A stretch of 64,000 bases of DNA from SHZI01 sp040080965 (GTDB lineage Bacteria > Pseudomonadota > Gammaproteobacteria > Steroidobacterales > GCA-2729495), in the NCBI GenBank assembly GCA_040080965.1, contig JBEBHH010000004.1, positions 1 through 64,000 of the forward strand. The letters run 5' to 3'. The notes beneath the pieces were generated by a model that was given only the letters and a program-made list of their open reading frames with translations, searched no databases and was not told the origin of the DNA. This document shows, piece after piece, positions 44,456-53,007 of the stretch (position 1 is the first letter of the stretch; each line of letters starts with the position of its first letter). Position numbers and translations under genes: made by a program.

Positions 44456-44998
44456 CTACTTGAACCAGATGGCCCCCGGATAGCGCGCGTGCAGTCCCCG
44501 ATCCATCCCCCGCCAGTGCCCGGTGGGCAGCACGACGAAGATCAGGGCCCACAGATTAAGTACGATCAATGACGCGTCGTGGTAGCCGCCCAGCGAGAAA
44601 TTGACCATCAGGAAGATGGCGATCAGGCCCGCCGTCCGCGTGCAGAGGCCGAGCAGCATGCCCACGGCAACCGCGAGTTCCCCCCAGGTGACCACCCAGC
44701 CGATGAAGTGGTAGTTGGGGATGATGAACTTCTCGAGATACATGGCGGGGAACGAGGCGGGATCGATCTCCGTCAGGCGCTTCGTGAAGAGCTCAAGCGG
44801 GTAGTCGCCGAACATGTAGTTGCGCTGGAACTTGTTGACGGCGCCACCCAGGAAGAAGATCCCGAACAGCACCCGGAGCAGCAGCACGAACCCGATGCCG
44901 GTGCCGCGCAGCGGGTTGGCCCGCAGGAACTTCAGGGTGAACAGGGGCCGTGGATTGCCGGAATCGTCGGGCAGGGCGGCGGAGGCAGCGGTGTTCAT
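44456..44998 (-). CDS. DoxX-family membrane protein
   Basis: A protein of 180 residues with four hydrophobic helices. The DoxX pattern is seen in LLLRVLFGIFFLGGAVNKFQ (first helix), IGWVVTWGELAVAVGMLLGL and IAIFLMVNFSLGGYHDASL. The first helix comes after a 35-residue polar leader. DoxX-like proteins are loosely linked to oxidative stress and quinone or thiosulfate redox chemistry, with many of unknown role. It sits between a secreted protein gene and the TonB receptor gene, all on one strand. Confidence 0.85.
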   Translation of the reverse strand: MNTAASAALPDDSGNPRPLFTLKFLRANPLRGTGIGFVLLLRVLFGIFFLGGAVNKFQRNYMFGDYPLELFTKRLTEIDPASFPAMYLEKFIIPNYHFIGWVVTWGELAVAVGMLLGLCTRTAGLIAIFLMVNFSLGGYHDASLIVLNLWALIFVVLPTGHWRGMDRGLHARYPGAIWFK

Positions 44999-45010
44999 GC
45001 AGTACCTCTG

Positions 45011-45532
45011 TCAGGACGACGGGGCGACGGACCGGAGGAACGCGAAGCCATCGACCGGGGCCAGCAGCCTGCAGGAGCCGGCCGGCCGGAGCGCGGTGGC
45101 ACCGGGCGCGGTGGCCACGGACCACTGGCCGGAGTTGCGGTCGATCCGGGCGCCGGGCATCTCGATGGTCACCTTCACGGCGCTGAGGACTGCCGCCTGC
45201 CCGCCGCGCACCTGCGCGGGCTTGCCGTCGGGCGCGGTGAACTCGTAGATCGCCAGTTCGCGCGTGTCTTCCTGCTTCGGCTTGCCGAAGCGGATCAGGT
45301 ATTCCCAGATCGTGACCACCTGTTCCCAGGTGGTGTGCGGGCGCAGGTTGTAGACCACCACGGGGTAGGTTGCCGGCACCGGCGACCCGGGGTCACGCTC
45401 GCAACGAATGACGTCGTTGCAGGTGGTGCAGATTTCGCTGACGTTGATTGCCGGTGCAGCGGCAGCCGGCACGCTCAATGCCACGAGCACGATCCCAATG
45501 ACCCCGAGGACGCCGGCACGCGCAGTGATCAT
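45011..45532 (-). CDS. Exported protein of unknown function
   Basis: A protein of 173 residues with a signal peptide (cleavage near AAAA, about 26). The mature part has three Cys close to its start (EICTTCNDVIRC), which might bind a metal or form a disulfide, then the beta-rich segments TYPVVVYNLRPHTTWEQVV and AIYEFTAPDGKP. No family is recognised. It is 12 bases ahead of the doxX gene on the same strand, so it likely shares that transcript and acts in the periplasm with DoxX or the receptor. Confidence 0.65.
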   Translation of the reverse strand: MITARAGVLGVIGIVLVALSVPAAAAPAINVSEICTTCNDVIRCERDPGSPVPATYPVVVYNLRPHTTWEQVVTIWEYLIRFGKPKQEDTRELAIYEFTAPDGKPAQVRGGQAAVLSAVKVTIEMPGARIDRNSGQWSVATAPGATALRPAGSCRLLAPVDGFAFLRSVAPSS

Positions 45533-45583
45533 GAAAGCCCCCCGCTCTCACCGCAAAGTAGCAACATTGGACTGGTCGGTCAA

Positions 45584-46333
45584 TTATCCCGTGGGGCGCT
45601 TCTTCCGGCGCCTGCCGGGCGCGCCCGCGTCGCTGCGCATGACCCCCTTCACGATCAGCCCGATGGCGTCGTCGATCTGCCGCCAGCCCTCGGGCTGGTC
45701 CAGGTGCAGGCCGAAGTAGCGGGGCGAGGTCCGGGACCGCTGGGCAAGGTAGATCACGGCCGCATAGAGGATCAGCTGCAGGGCCGTGGCGTTCTGGCGG
45801 TCGTACTCGTCGGGACGCGTGAAGAAGCGCCGCAGACCCTTGCCGTAGTGCTCCCGGACCTGGTCGAGGGCCTGGGTGACTTCCGTCTGCTGGAGCAGCT
45901 CACCGGCCAGGATCTCCAGCGTGTGGGGCCGCCGCCGGAGGGCTGCCGAGAAGTTGCGGTAGTTGCTGGTGAGCTGCTCGGCGGTGGTCAGCCGCGCGTA
46001 GGCGGCCTCGTCGGTGCCCATGATCTCGGGATCACCGGGCAGGAAATCGGCCTCCCGCGCCCAGGCCGCAGCGAGCCCCTCGAGCCCGCCGAAATACGAG
46101 TACAGCAGGTTCTTCCCGACGCCGGCTTCCTTGACGATCGCATTGACTCCGATCCGGTGCGCGCCCTGCTCCTGCAGCAGCCGGTCGAAGGCCCGGATGA
46201 GGTCGCGCTCCTTCCCGGCCCGGTCGCGCTGCCACCGGGGCTGGAGCACGGCCGGCTTGCGGGCGACGCGCCGGCCAGCAGGCGCCTTCCGGATGGCGGT
46301 CTTCTTCCTGGCTGGTTTGCGGACGGTGGCCAT
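45584..46333 (-). CDS. TetR-family transcriptional regulator
   Basis: A protein of 249 residues. A basic leader (MATVRKPARKKTAIRKAPAG, 1-35) precedes the helix-turn-helix domain at about 45-95 (AFDRLLQEQGAHRIGVNAIVKEAGVGKNLLYSYF pattern). The C-terminal helical ligand domain follows. The HTH order and the GKNLLYSYF recognition helix are typical of TetR proteins, which usually repress nearby genes until a small ligand binds. Likely targets are the flanking receptor/DoxX and NTF2-like/channel genes, all on the same strand; this is context inference. The basic leader is unusual and may add DNA contacts. Confidence 0.88.
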   Translation of the reverse strand: MATVRKPARKKTAIRKAPAGRRVARKPAVLQPRWQRDRAGKERDLIRAFDRLLQEQGAHRIGVNAIVKEAGVGKNLLYSYFGGLEGLAAAWAREADFLPGDPEIMGTDEAAYARLTTAEQLTSNYRNFSAALRRRPHTLEILAGELLQQTEVTQALDQVREHYGKGLRRFFTRPDEYDRQNATALQLILYAAVIYLAQRSRTSPRYFGLHLDQPEGWRQIDDAIGLIVKGVMRSDAGAPGRRRKKRPTG

Positions 46334-46352
46334 GACGTGAATTTAAGGCCGC

Positions 46353-46934
46353 CTACCGGCCAGGCGTGGCCGCCGGGCCCTCGAAGCGCTGCTTGAACTC
46401 CGGCGTGGCCATGTTCTGGTACATGTCCTGCACGTAGGAGAGCGTCGACTTGGGCGCCTCGGCGTAATAGATGAAGCGCCAGCCCTCCCCCGTCTTGCGG
46501 AGGATCGCGTTGGCCCGGATCTTCTCGCCCATCACGGGGCTCCAGCGGAATTTCATCTCCGCGAAGATGTCCCAGGTGGCCAGTGCCAGCTCCGGCGTGA
46601 GGGAGCGCACCCGGATGTTCGAGGGATTCATGTCCATGGCCTGCACGGCCGCCTTGCGCTGGGGCGTGTTGAAGTACCACTCCAGCTTCTCCCAGCCGAT
46701 CATCCAGTCCGGCTGCTCCTCGGCCAGGTACTGGGGCGCCGGCTCGGACCTGTCGAAGAGCTCGATGGGCTGCGGGCCCTTGAGATCCGTGAACATGGCG
46801 GACATCTGGCGGATCACTGCCTCGACCTCCGTCTGCACGGACGGCGAGCTCAGTGGAAGCGTGGGTTCGGCCCCGCGAGCCAGCGGGATGAACAGCGTCA
46901 GGGATGCAGCAGTGAGCAGTGCGCATTTGAACAT
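46353..46934 (-). CDS. Exported NTF2-like (SnoaL-type) protein
   Basis: The ATG at 46934 has TGGAGA upstream and gives 193 residues with a signal peptide ending near ARGA (about 22). The rest resembles the NTF2/SnoaL cone fold: an N-terminal helix, FNTPQRKAAVQAMDMNPSNI, IRVRSLTPELALATWDIFAEM, and IRANAILRKTGEGWRFIYYAE as the last strands. This fold serves as isomerase, hydrolase or binding protein. An exported form is less common. It is 48 bases after the outer-membrane channel gene and just ahead of the tetR gene. Confidence 0.72.
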   Translation of the reverse strand: MFKCALLTAASLTLFIPLARGAEPTLPLSSPSVQTEVEAVIRQMSAMFTDLKGPQPIELFDRSEPAPQYLAEEQPDWMIGWEKLEWYFNTPQRKAAVQAMDMNPSNIRVRSLTPELALATWDIFAEMKFRWSPVMGEKIRANAILRKTGEGWRFIYYAEAPKSTLSYVQDMYQNMATPEFKQRFEGPAATPGR

Positions 46935-46982
46935 GACGATCTCCAGGTGGGTGCGCGTGCCGCGATGTTGGCACATTTTTTT

Positions 46983-47912
46983 TTACCGGGGAAAGTCACG
47001 CCCCCAGCGATACTGCCAGATGATCCCGAGACCGTCGTACTCATCGCCGGTCCGGGTGGACACGCCGGTGCTGCCATAGAGCTTGACCGAGTTCTGCCGG
47101 TCCACCGGCAGCGCGACGGTCACGCCCACCCGGGTGTTCTTCCGGAGCGTGTCCCCGGTCACGCCATTGACCGTGGTCTCCCCGCCCCAGTAGTAGGTGC
47201 CATCCAGCGCCACCCAGATGCCGGACCGGAAGCCGTGCACGACATGGCCCTGCACCGCATACAGCGGCTCCTGCGACACGGTTCCGCCACCCAGGAAATC
47301 CGTGTTATCGGTGTACAGGGCGACGGCGGCCGCCATGTCCACTGTCCACGTGCCCCAGGACTTCGAGATGCCCAGCTCGGGCTTGAAGGCCCAGCGATTG
47401 GTGCCGATGTTGACCAGCTTCGTGTCGTCGTACTGGCCCACGGGCACCGAGACCTGCAGGCTCGCGCCGATGATGACGTCCTGCCGGTAACCGGGGAACT
47501 CCCTGAACGACAGCGCGGGAGCCCCGTAGAGATTCACCGAGTAGCGGAAGCGCGGGTCGGCGAAGCCCGAGACTTCGCGCCGCCGCGGCTGACCTTCGAG
47601 CAATGCCGTCCCCGAAAGCCATGTGTACGGCAGCACGATGTCGACCTTCGCTGAGCGGCCCCGGACGCCGAGGGACCGCGCCCAGGCCAGGAGTGCCGAG
47701 TTGGTCTGCAGGTCCGCATCCTCCAGCGGCACCGAGGGATCGAACGCCAGGTTGCCCCCTGTGTACCCGTAGCCCAGCAGCAGGAAATTCAGGCCGGTCG
47801 GCGTGTTGGAGTAGGCCCTGGGCTCGAGCTCCTGTGCCTGCACGCGGGACGATGCGGCGAGTACCGCCAGGGCGCACACCACTGCCCGAATGATCGGACC
47901 CATCCCGCGCAC
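46983..47912 (-). CDS. Phenol-MetA-degradation-type outer-membrane channel
   Basis: The GTG at 47912 is preferred because GAGGAG lies seven bases before it; an earlier GTG (47927) would include that site within the gene. The product has about 309 residues. After a signal peptide (cleavage near VQA) come ELEPRAYSNTPTGLNFLLLGYGYTGGNL and amphipathic strands such as SLQVSVPVGQYDDTKLVNIGTNRWAFKPELG. This is the pattern of the 'transporter' family found near aromatic-degradation genes (Phenol_MetA_deg), thought to form hydrophobic-substrate channels like FadL. First gene of the minus-strand run that includes the regulator and receptor. Confidence 0.82.
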   Translation of the reverse strand: MRGMGPIIRAVVCALAVLAASSRVQAQELEPRAYSNTPTGLNFLLLGYGYTGGNLAFDPSVPLEDADLQTNSALLAWARSLGVRGRSAKVDIVLPYTWLSGTALLEGQPRRREVSGFADPRFRYSVNLYGAPALSFREFPGYRQDVIIGASLQVSVPVGQYDDTKLVNIGTNRWAFKPELGISKSWGTWTVDMAAAVALYTDNTDFLGGGTVSQEPLYAVQGHVVHGFRSGIWVALDGTYYWGGETTVNGVTGDTLRKNTRVGVTVALPVDRQNSVKLYGSTGVSTRTGDEYDGLGIIWQYRWGRDFPR

Positions 47913-47959
47913 GGTCGTTCTCCTCACTGCTTTATTGTCCCGACGGTGGTCGACGGGAG

Positions 47960-48970
47960 TCAGAACTCCGGCACAACGCGCTCTCCGATGATGCGCATGC
48001 CCTCTTCCGGGTCATCGTGCAACCGGAGCGCCACCTCGTCGAGGCCGGCGGCTTCCAGTTCCTTGAGATGCCGGATGATGCGCCCGATATCGCCGAGATC
48101 GCCAGTCAGTGTCATGTTGTCCACGAGCTTGTCGATGACGGGCTCGGGAACGCCCTCGATGCGGGGACTGCGCTCGAGGAACGCCTGGAGAAAGGCCGGC
48201 CGCTTTGCCTCCACCATGGCGGCGTCGGCAGGATCGAGGAAGAGCTCGGTGAACCAGGTCATGAGCAGGCCGCGCCAGATCAGCTCGCGGCGAGCCTCGG
48301 CAATGGCAGCCGCCCGGTCCTTCTTTACGTGCCAGGCCATGAAGTTGTTCATGCGGAAGTCGGCGCGCTGGCGGCCGGACTTCGCGAGGCCCTCGCCCAC
48401 CCAGCCCATGACCTCGGGCATCCGCTGCAGGGGCACGTCGGACATCATGGTGCCGTCCGCCACGCCGGCGGCCATGCGCATCATCTTGCTGAACGTAGCT
48501 CCCGCGTAAATGCGGGGCGGCAGCTGCGTGGCCCACTCGGCCTGGTAGTTCTTCAGGGAGTAGAGCTCGCCCTCGTAGTTCAGCATCGCGTCGGGGCGCA
48601 GGCCCTTCAGGATGCGGAGTGTGTCGCGCACGGCCGTGACGCGCCGCACGGGCTCGAGGCCGGTCACCCGGCTTACCGAATGGCCCAGGCCGCCGATCAG
48701 GAGCGTTGCCCGCCCCCCGCTCAGTTCATTGAGCGTCAGCAGCTGGTCCGCCATCCGCAGGGGATGCACTTCCCAGGGACTCATCGGCAGCGTGCCGAGC
48801 CGCAGCCTGCTCGTGCAGCGCGCGAGCAGGGCCAGCGCGGGAACCGGGTCCCGGCGTGACGGGAAGCTGGCCACCCACAGGGTCTGGATGCCGTAGCGCT
48901 CGGCGAGCCGGCCGAGGCTTTCGACGCGGTCGGCGGGGAGGCCCGCCTCCAGGATGATGTCGATCTTCAT
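47960..48970 (-). CDS. LLM-class flavin-dependent oxidoreductase, copy A
   Basis: A protein of 336 residues with the bacterial-luciferase TIM-barrel pattern: AERYGIQTLWVASFPSRRDP, RLRLGTLPMSPWEVHPLRMAD, LNELSGGRATLLIGGLGHSV and PPRIYAGATFSKMMRMAAGVADG. The C-terminal end has GDLGDIGRIIRHLKELEAAGLDEVALR. Enzymes of this group use FMNH2 or F420 to oxidise or reduce organic substrates. It closely resembles the LLM at 57374-58396 along its whole length. It is the first gene on the island's left edge, divergent from the M24 gene. Confidence 0.88.
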   Translation of the reverse strand: MKIDIILEAGLPADRVESLGRLAERYGIQTLWVASFPSRRDPVPALALLARCTSRLRLGTLPMSPWEVHPLRMADQLLTLNELSGGRATLLIGGLGHSVSRVTGLEPVRRVTAVRDTLRILKGLRPDAMLNYEGELYSLKNYQAEWATQLPPRIYAGATFSKMMRMAAGVADGTMMSDVPLQRMPEVMGWVGEGLAKSGRQRADFRMNNFMAWHVKKDRAAAIAEARRELIWRGLLMTWFTELFLDPADAAMVEAKRPAFLQAFLERSPRIEGVPEPVIDKLVDNMTLTGDLGDIGRIIRHLKELEAAGLDEVALRLHDDPEEGMRIIGERVVPEF

Positions 48971-49055
48971 GCCAGCAGTTTAGCCCAGCCCCCGCAACCG
49001 CATCGGGGCTAGACTTGGTGCTGCCTCGCCGCCATCAGACCCGGTAGATCCCGCC

Positions 49056-50300
49056 ATGCTCCTCAATCAGTCCCGCGCCATCGAACTCATGGAACGTGAC
49101 GGCCTCGACGGGCTCGTCGCCGTGACGCCGCTGAACACCTACTACCTGTCGGACTACTGGGGCATGTTCAATACCCCGGGCGGTTACGACGCGGCTTACG
49201 TCGCGATGCTGCCCAGGGATCCGGCCCAACCCGCCGCTCTCGTGGTGCCCGCACTGGAGATCCGGCGACTCGAGACCAAGGGCGGCAGCTGGATGCCCAA
49301 CGTCTTCGCCCACTCCCACGCCGATGGCGAGCGGCACTTCGAGGACGGCACGCGGCGCGGCGCCGACTACGCCGGCTGGCCCGTGCGCCCGGGTGCCGAC
49401 CTCGGCGACCTGGAGTCCCGCTGGACGGCCATCGTCCGGCGCCTCGGGCCGCAGATGTCCACCGATGCCTTCCAGGCCGTCGCCCGGGCACTCACCGCGG
49501 CGGGACTCGGGAAGGCCCGTCTGGGCACCGATGACCCGCGACTTGCGGGCTGGCTGCAGGCCGCGGGTCTGGCGCGGATCGAGTGCCGGTACCAGCCCCA
49601 ATTGTTCAACGAGATTCGCCTGGTCAAGACGCCGCGGGAAATCGAGCTGCTGACCCTGGCGGCCCGAGCGAACGAGACCGCACTCCTCGCCTCGGCGGCA
49701 GCGCTCCGGGAAGGCAGCTCGTGGGATGAACTGGAAACGGTCTACCTGACGGAGATGTTGCGGCAGGGCGCCCGCGGCGTGTACCTCTCCTGTGGCGTGG
49801 GTGAGCTGCCACATGGCCGGGTCCGGGCGGGCGAGCCCGTCATGTTCGATGCCCTGGGCCACGTGGCCCGCTATCACGGCGACTTCGGGCGCTGCGCCGT
49901 GGTGGGCGAGCCCTCCGCCGGGCACCGGAAGCGCCACCGGGCCATCGCGCTCGGCTGGGAGGCGGCGCAGGAGTACCTGCGGCCGGGCGTGCGCTACAGC
50001 GAACTGGCCCGAGCGGTCGCCACCGTGGTGCGCCGGGAGGGCATACCGGACTTCCGCGAACCGCTCGTGCACAGCCTGGGCCTGGAACACACGGACGACC
50101 CTAAACCTGCGGGTGCCCAGCCCCAGACCCGGCCGGACCAGGTCCTGCGCGAGAACATGGTGATCAACGTGGATATGCCCCATACCGAGATTGGCTGGGG
50201 CTCGGTGCACATGGAGGACACGGTGCAGATCACGGCGGACGGCTGCAGGCGACTGGGCGTGGCGGACTTCAGCCTGCGGGTCGTTACCAGAACGGCTTGA
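49056..50300 (+). CDS. M24-family (creatinase/Xaa-Pro peptidase-like) protein
   Basis: A protein of 414 residues: an N-terminal creatinase-like domain (1-185) and a C-terminal pita-bread domain. Putative metal ligands are Asp265 (MFDALG), Asp276 (YHGDFGR), His339 (LVHSLGLEH), Asp373 (INVDMP) and Glu387 (HMEDT). The fourth ligand is Asp where M24 peptidases have Glu. Members include prolidases, creatinase and other non-peptidase hydrolases and lyases, so a metabolic role in this oxidoreductase island is as likely as proteolysis. Its end overlaps the convergent membrane-protein gene by 17 bases. Confidence 0.85.
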   Translation: MLLNQSRAIELMERDGLDGLVAVTPLNTYYLSDYWGMFNTPGGYDAAYVAMLPRDPAQPAALVVPALEIRRLETKGGSWMPNVFAHSHADGERHFEDGTRRGADYAGWPVRPGADLGDLESRWTAIVRRLGPQMSTDAFQAVARALTAAGLGKARLGTDDPRLAGWLQAAGLARIECRYQPQLFNEIRLVKTPREIELLTLAARANETALLASAAALREGSSWDELETVYLTEMLRQGARGVYLSCGVGELPHGRVRAGEPVMFDALGHVARYHGDFGRCAVVGEPSAGHRKRHRAIALGWEAAQEYLRPGVRYSELARAVATVVRREGIPDFREPLVHSLGLEHTDDPKPAGAQPQTRPDQVLRENMVINVDMPHTEIGWGSVHMEDTVQITADGCRRLGVADFSLRVVTRTA

Positions 50301-50949
50301 CCTTGCCGAGGAACGCGACGGCGAGGACGAGGGCGTAGAGCAGTAACGCCCACGCCATGGTGATGTTCGTCGCCCGGGTCACCTCCCGCTCCTTCTCCGG
50401 CGTGGAACCGTCCGGCCCCATCCGGAGGATCGTGGTGAAGGGCTGGAACACGAGGTCGATGCCGAGGATCACCCAGAAGATCAGGCCGAACAGGAGCAGC
50501 TTCGTGGCGAACCAGGCTGCCTCGATGGGCGCGCCGTTGGCGAGCGACAAGGCTCCGAGCCCGACGAAGAAGCCGCCCAGCACCAGTTCGTAGGCCTGGT
50601 TGAAGCGGAGCAGCCCACGGGCGAAGGCCGTGCCCTTGTACCTGACCACGGCGAGGTGCAGGGCGCTCCAGAGGATGCCGGCTGTCCACGCCAGCGCCAT
50701 GAGCCAGCCGGGAATCGGGTACAGGCCCAGGTCCCGCGCGAGATGCATGCCCACCGGCAGCAGCAGCGCGAAGGCGATCCGGGGAAACAGGTCGATGTAG
50801 AAGGCAAGCTTGATCAGCGTCGCGCGGGTCCCGTACCCGAGTTTCGGGTCCCTGACGAAGGCCATGACCAGGTATACGCCGACGTCGGCGCCCAGCCAGT
50901 AAACGAACAGGACGATGTGGACGTAGGCCCACAGGAGATGCGTATCCAG
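50284..50949 (-). CDS. Multi-helix membrane protein of unknown function, possible CTG start
   Basis: The first standard start is ATG at 50865 (193 residues), but the frame stays open upstream to a stop at about 50973 and encodes a convincing extra helix, LLWAYVHIVLFVYWLGADVG. I therefore extend it to the in-frame CTG at 50949, with GAGGGAG upstream; no ATG, GTG or TTG exists in that stretch. The full protein has about six helices and a short charged loop (MGPDGSTPEKEREV). The His/Trp-Asp pattern in the first helix recalls membrane proteins that carry haem or protons, but no family is assigned. Confidence 0.6.
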   Translation of the reverse strand: MDTHLLWAYVHIVLFVYWLGADVGVYLVMAFVRDPKLGYGTRATLIKLAFYIDLFPRIAFALLLPVGMHLARDLGLYPIPGWLMALAWTAGILWSALHLAVVRYKGTAFARGLLRFNQAYELVLGGFFVGLGALSLANGAPIEAAWFATKLLLFGLIFWVILGIDLVFQPFTTILRMGPDGSTPEKEREVTRATNITMAWALLLYALVLAVAFLGKVKPFW

Positions 50950-51041
50950 GACCCCTCCCTCGCCCGGGGATCACCCGGGGAATCACGACGTGTCATCATA
51001 CTGCCGATGACCAGCACCGGCGCCTGACCTGCCCTGAAATC

Positions 51042-51947
51042 ATGCTTTCCTTCCTGCCACCGATCCTCCGCGCACTGGTCGCCGCAACGGCACTGGGCAT
51101 CAACACGCTGCTCTGGTGCTCGCTGCTCTTCGTCTTCGCCCTGCTTCGCCTGGTGCTGCCGTTCCACGCGGCGCGGAAGGCGCTGGACCCGGTGCTCAAC
51201 TGGATTGCGAACCGGTGGGTCACCGGCAACACGTGGTGGATGCGCCTCACCCAGCCGACCGTCTGGGACGTGCAGGGGCTGGAGCAGTTCACTTACCGGG
51301 GCTGGTACATGGTCAACTGCAACCACCAGTCCTGGGTGGACATCTTCGTCCTCCAGAGCGTGTTCAACGGCCGCATACCGCTGCTCAAGTTCTTCCTGAA
51401 GCAGCAGCTTATCTGGGTACCTGTCATGGGCCTCGCCTGGTGGGCGCTCGATTTCCCGTTCATGCGGCGGCACTCGGACCAGGTCCTGCGGAAGCATCCG
51501 GAGAAACGGCTTGAGGACCTGGAGACCACCCGGCGCGCCTGTGCGAAGTTCGCGCTGGTGCCCACCAGTGTGATGAACTTCGTCGAGGGCACCCGCTTCA
51601 CGCCCGCCAAGCGCGCGGCGCAGAACTCGCCCTACCAGCACCTGCTGAAGCCCAAGGCCGGCGGCCTCGCCCTCGCCTTGCATGCGCTGGGCCACCGCTT
51701 CGACTCGCTGATCGACGTGACCATCGTCTATCCCGGCGGCGCCCCCACCTTCTGGCAGTTCCTGCGCGGTGATCTCCGGAAGGTCGTCGTGCGCATCGAG
51801 CGGCTGCCCATTCCGGCGGAGTTCAGCGCGGGCGACTACTCGGGTGACCCGGTGGTGCGCAAGCAGGTCCAGCGCTGGCTCCACGAGCAGTGGGCGCGCA
51901 AGGATGCGTTGATCGGCCAGGTCCTCGCCGAGTCACAGCGGGCGTGA
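51042..51947 (+). CDS. PlsC-like acyltransferase (YihG-type)
   Basis: A protein of 301 residues with an N-terminal hydrophobic segment (about 10-38). The acyltransferase motif is NHQSWVD (His95 to Asp100, the H-x4-D catalytic pair), with FVEGTRFT further on and GGLALALHALGHRFDSLIDVTIVYPGG. These are the four blocks of the lysophosphatidic acid acyltransferase family; the length and N-terminus fit the YihG-like group of about 300 residues, which acylates lysophospholipids. Its place beside oxidoreductases may be incidental. The NADP-dependent oxidoreductase starts five bases after its stop. Confidence 0.9.
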   Translation: MLSFLPPILRALVAATALGINTLLWCSLLFVFALLRLVLPFHAARKALDPVLNWIANRWVTGNTWWMRLTQPTVWDVQGLEQFTYRGWYMVNCNHQSWVDIFVLQSVFNGRIPLLKFFLKQQLIWVPVMGLAWWALDFPFMRRHSDQVLRKHPEKRLEDLETTRRACAKFALVPTSVMNFVEGTRFTPAKRAAQNSPYQHLLKPKAGGLALALHALGHRFDSLIDVTIVYPGGAPTFWQFLRGDLRKVVVRIERLPIPAEFSAGDYSGDPVVRKQVQRWLHEQWARKDALIGQVLAESQRA

Positions 51948-51951
51948 TCAC

Positions 51952-53007
51952 GTGACGATGAATGCGCTGGTCAACAGGCAGTGGCGGGTCGCGCGCTACC
52001 CGCGTCCCGACGAGGTAATCGGCCCGCAGCACTTCGAGTGGACCAGCGAGCCGGTCCAGCAGCCAGCCGACGGCGAGTTCCTCGTGCGGACGCTGTGCCT
52101 TGCGCCGGTGCCGGCCCAGCGCGGCTACCTGGAGAAGAGCCACCACTCCTTCCTCGAGAACCTGGCGCTGGGCGAGGTGATGCGCGGCCGGGGCGTGGGC
52201 GAGATCGTCGCCTCGCGCCACCCGGACTATCGCGCCGGCGAGATCTTCGTCGGGTCGCTGGGCTGGCAGGACTATTCCATCCAGCGCCCGCGGGGTGCCG
52301 AGTTCGTCTTCAGCACGAAGAAGGTCACGCACCCCGTGAAGCCCCTGTCGGGCGAGCTTGGGGTCCTTGGCCAGGCAGGAGCAACGGCGTACTTCGGGCT
52401 GCTGGAGGTGGGCGCCCTGAAAACGGGCGACAACGTGCTGGTCTCGGCGGCGGCGGGCGGCGTCGGCTCGGTCGCAGGGCAGATCGCCCGGATCCGGGGC
52501 GCGAAGCTCGTCGTGGGCACTGCCGGGTCGGATGCCAAGTGCCGCTGGCTGCGCGAGGAGCTGGGCTTCCACGCCACCATCAACTACCGCACCGAGGACG
52601 TCGCCGCACGCCTCGCCGAACTGTTTCCCGACGGCATCGACGTGTTCTTCGACAACGTGGGCGGGGACATCCTGAACGCCGGCCTGGGCCGCCTGGCCAT
52701 GCATGCACGCATCGTGATCTGCGGCTTCATCGCCAGCGACTACTCGCCCGGGCCGCACCAGGGGCCGATCAACTACCAGTGCATGGTCTACAAGCGCGCG
52801 CGAATGGAAGGCTTCGTCGTTTTCGACTACTGGAACCGCTACGGCGAGGCCGAGCGGGACCTCCGCGCCTGGCACCGCGACGGCCAGCTGAAGATCGCAG
52901 AGGACATCGACGAGGGGCTGGAGAAGATGCCCCTGTCCCTGGCGAGCCTTTTCACCGGCGGCAATACCGGCGTGAAGATCTGCCGCGTGGCCCCGGATCC
53001 CCTTTAA
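51952..53007 (+). CDS. NADP-dependent quinone/enone oxidoreductase (CurA/PTGR-like MDR)
   Basis: A protein of 351 residues from GTG at 51952 (an ATG at 51958 is also possible). The medium-chain reductase pattern is present without catalytic zinc ligands: VNRQWRVARYPRP at the start, LGQAGATAYFGLLEVGALKTGDNVLVSAAAGGVGSVAGQIAR with the nucleotide-binding AAGGVGS, then FDNVGGDILNAGL and INYQCMVYKRARMEGF. Such enzymes reduce enones or alkenals with NADPH. It follows the acyltransferase and ends with a four-base overlap against the convergent LLM gene. Confidence 0.92.
   Translation: MTMNALVNRQWRVARYPRPDEVIGPQHFEWTSEPVQQPADGEFLVRTLCLAPVPAQRGYLEKSHHSFLENLALGEVMRGRGVGEIVASRHPDYRAGEIFVGSLGWQDYSIQRPRGAEFVFSTKKVTHPVKPLSGELGVLGQAGATAYFGLLEVGALKTGDNVLVSAAAGGVGSVAGQIARIRGAKLVVGTAGSDAKCRWLREELGFHATINYRTEDVAARLAELFPDGIDVFFDNVGGDILNAGLGRLAMHARIVICGFIASDYSPGPHQGPINYQCMVYKRARMEGFVVFDYWNRYGEAERDLRAWHRDGQLKIAEDIDEGLEKMPLSLASLFTGGNTGVKICRVAPDPL

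Noticed and set aside
46976..46984. Run of nine T (plus strand) after the outer-membrane channel gene
   Set aside because: On the transcribed minus strand it is an A-run, not a U-run, and no hairpin precedes it, so it is not an intrinsic terminator.
53004..53007. Four-base convergent overlap of stops as a regulatory device
   Set aside because: Short tail-to-tail overlaps are common in compact genomes and there is no further sign of regulation here.
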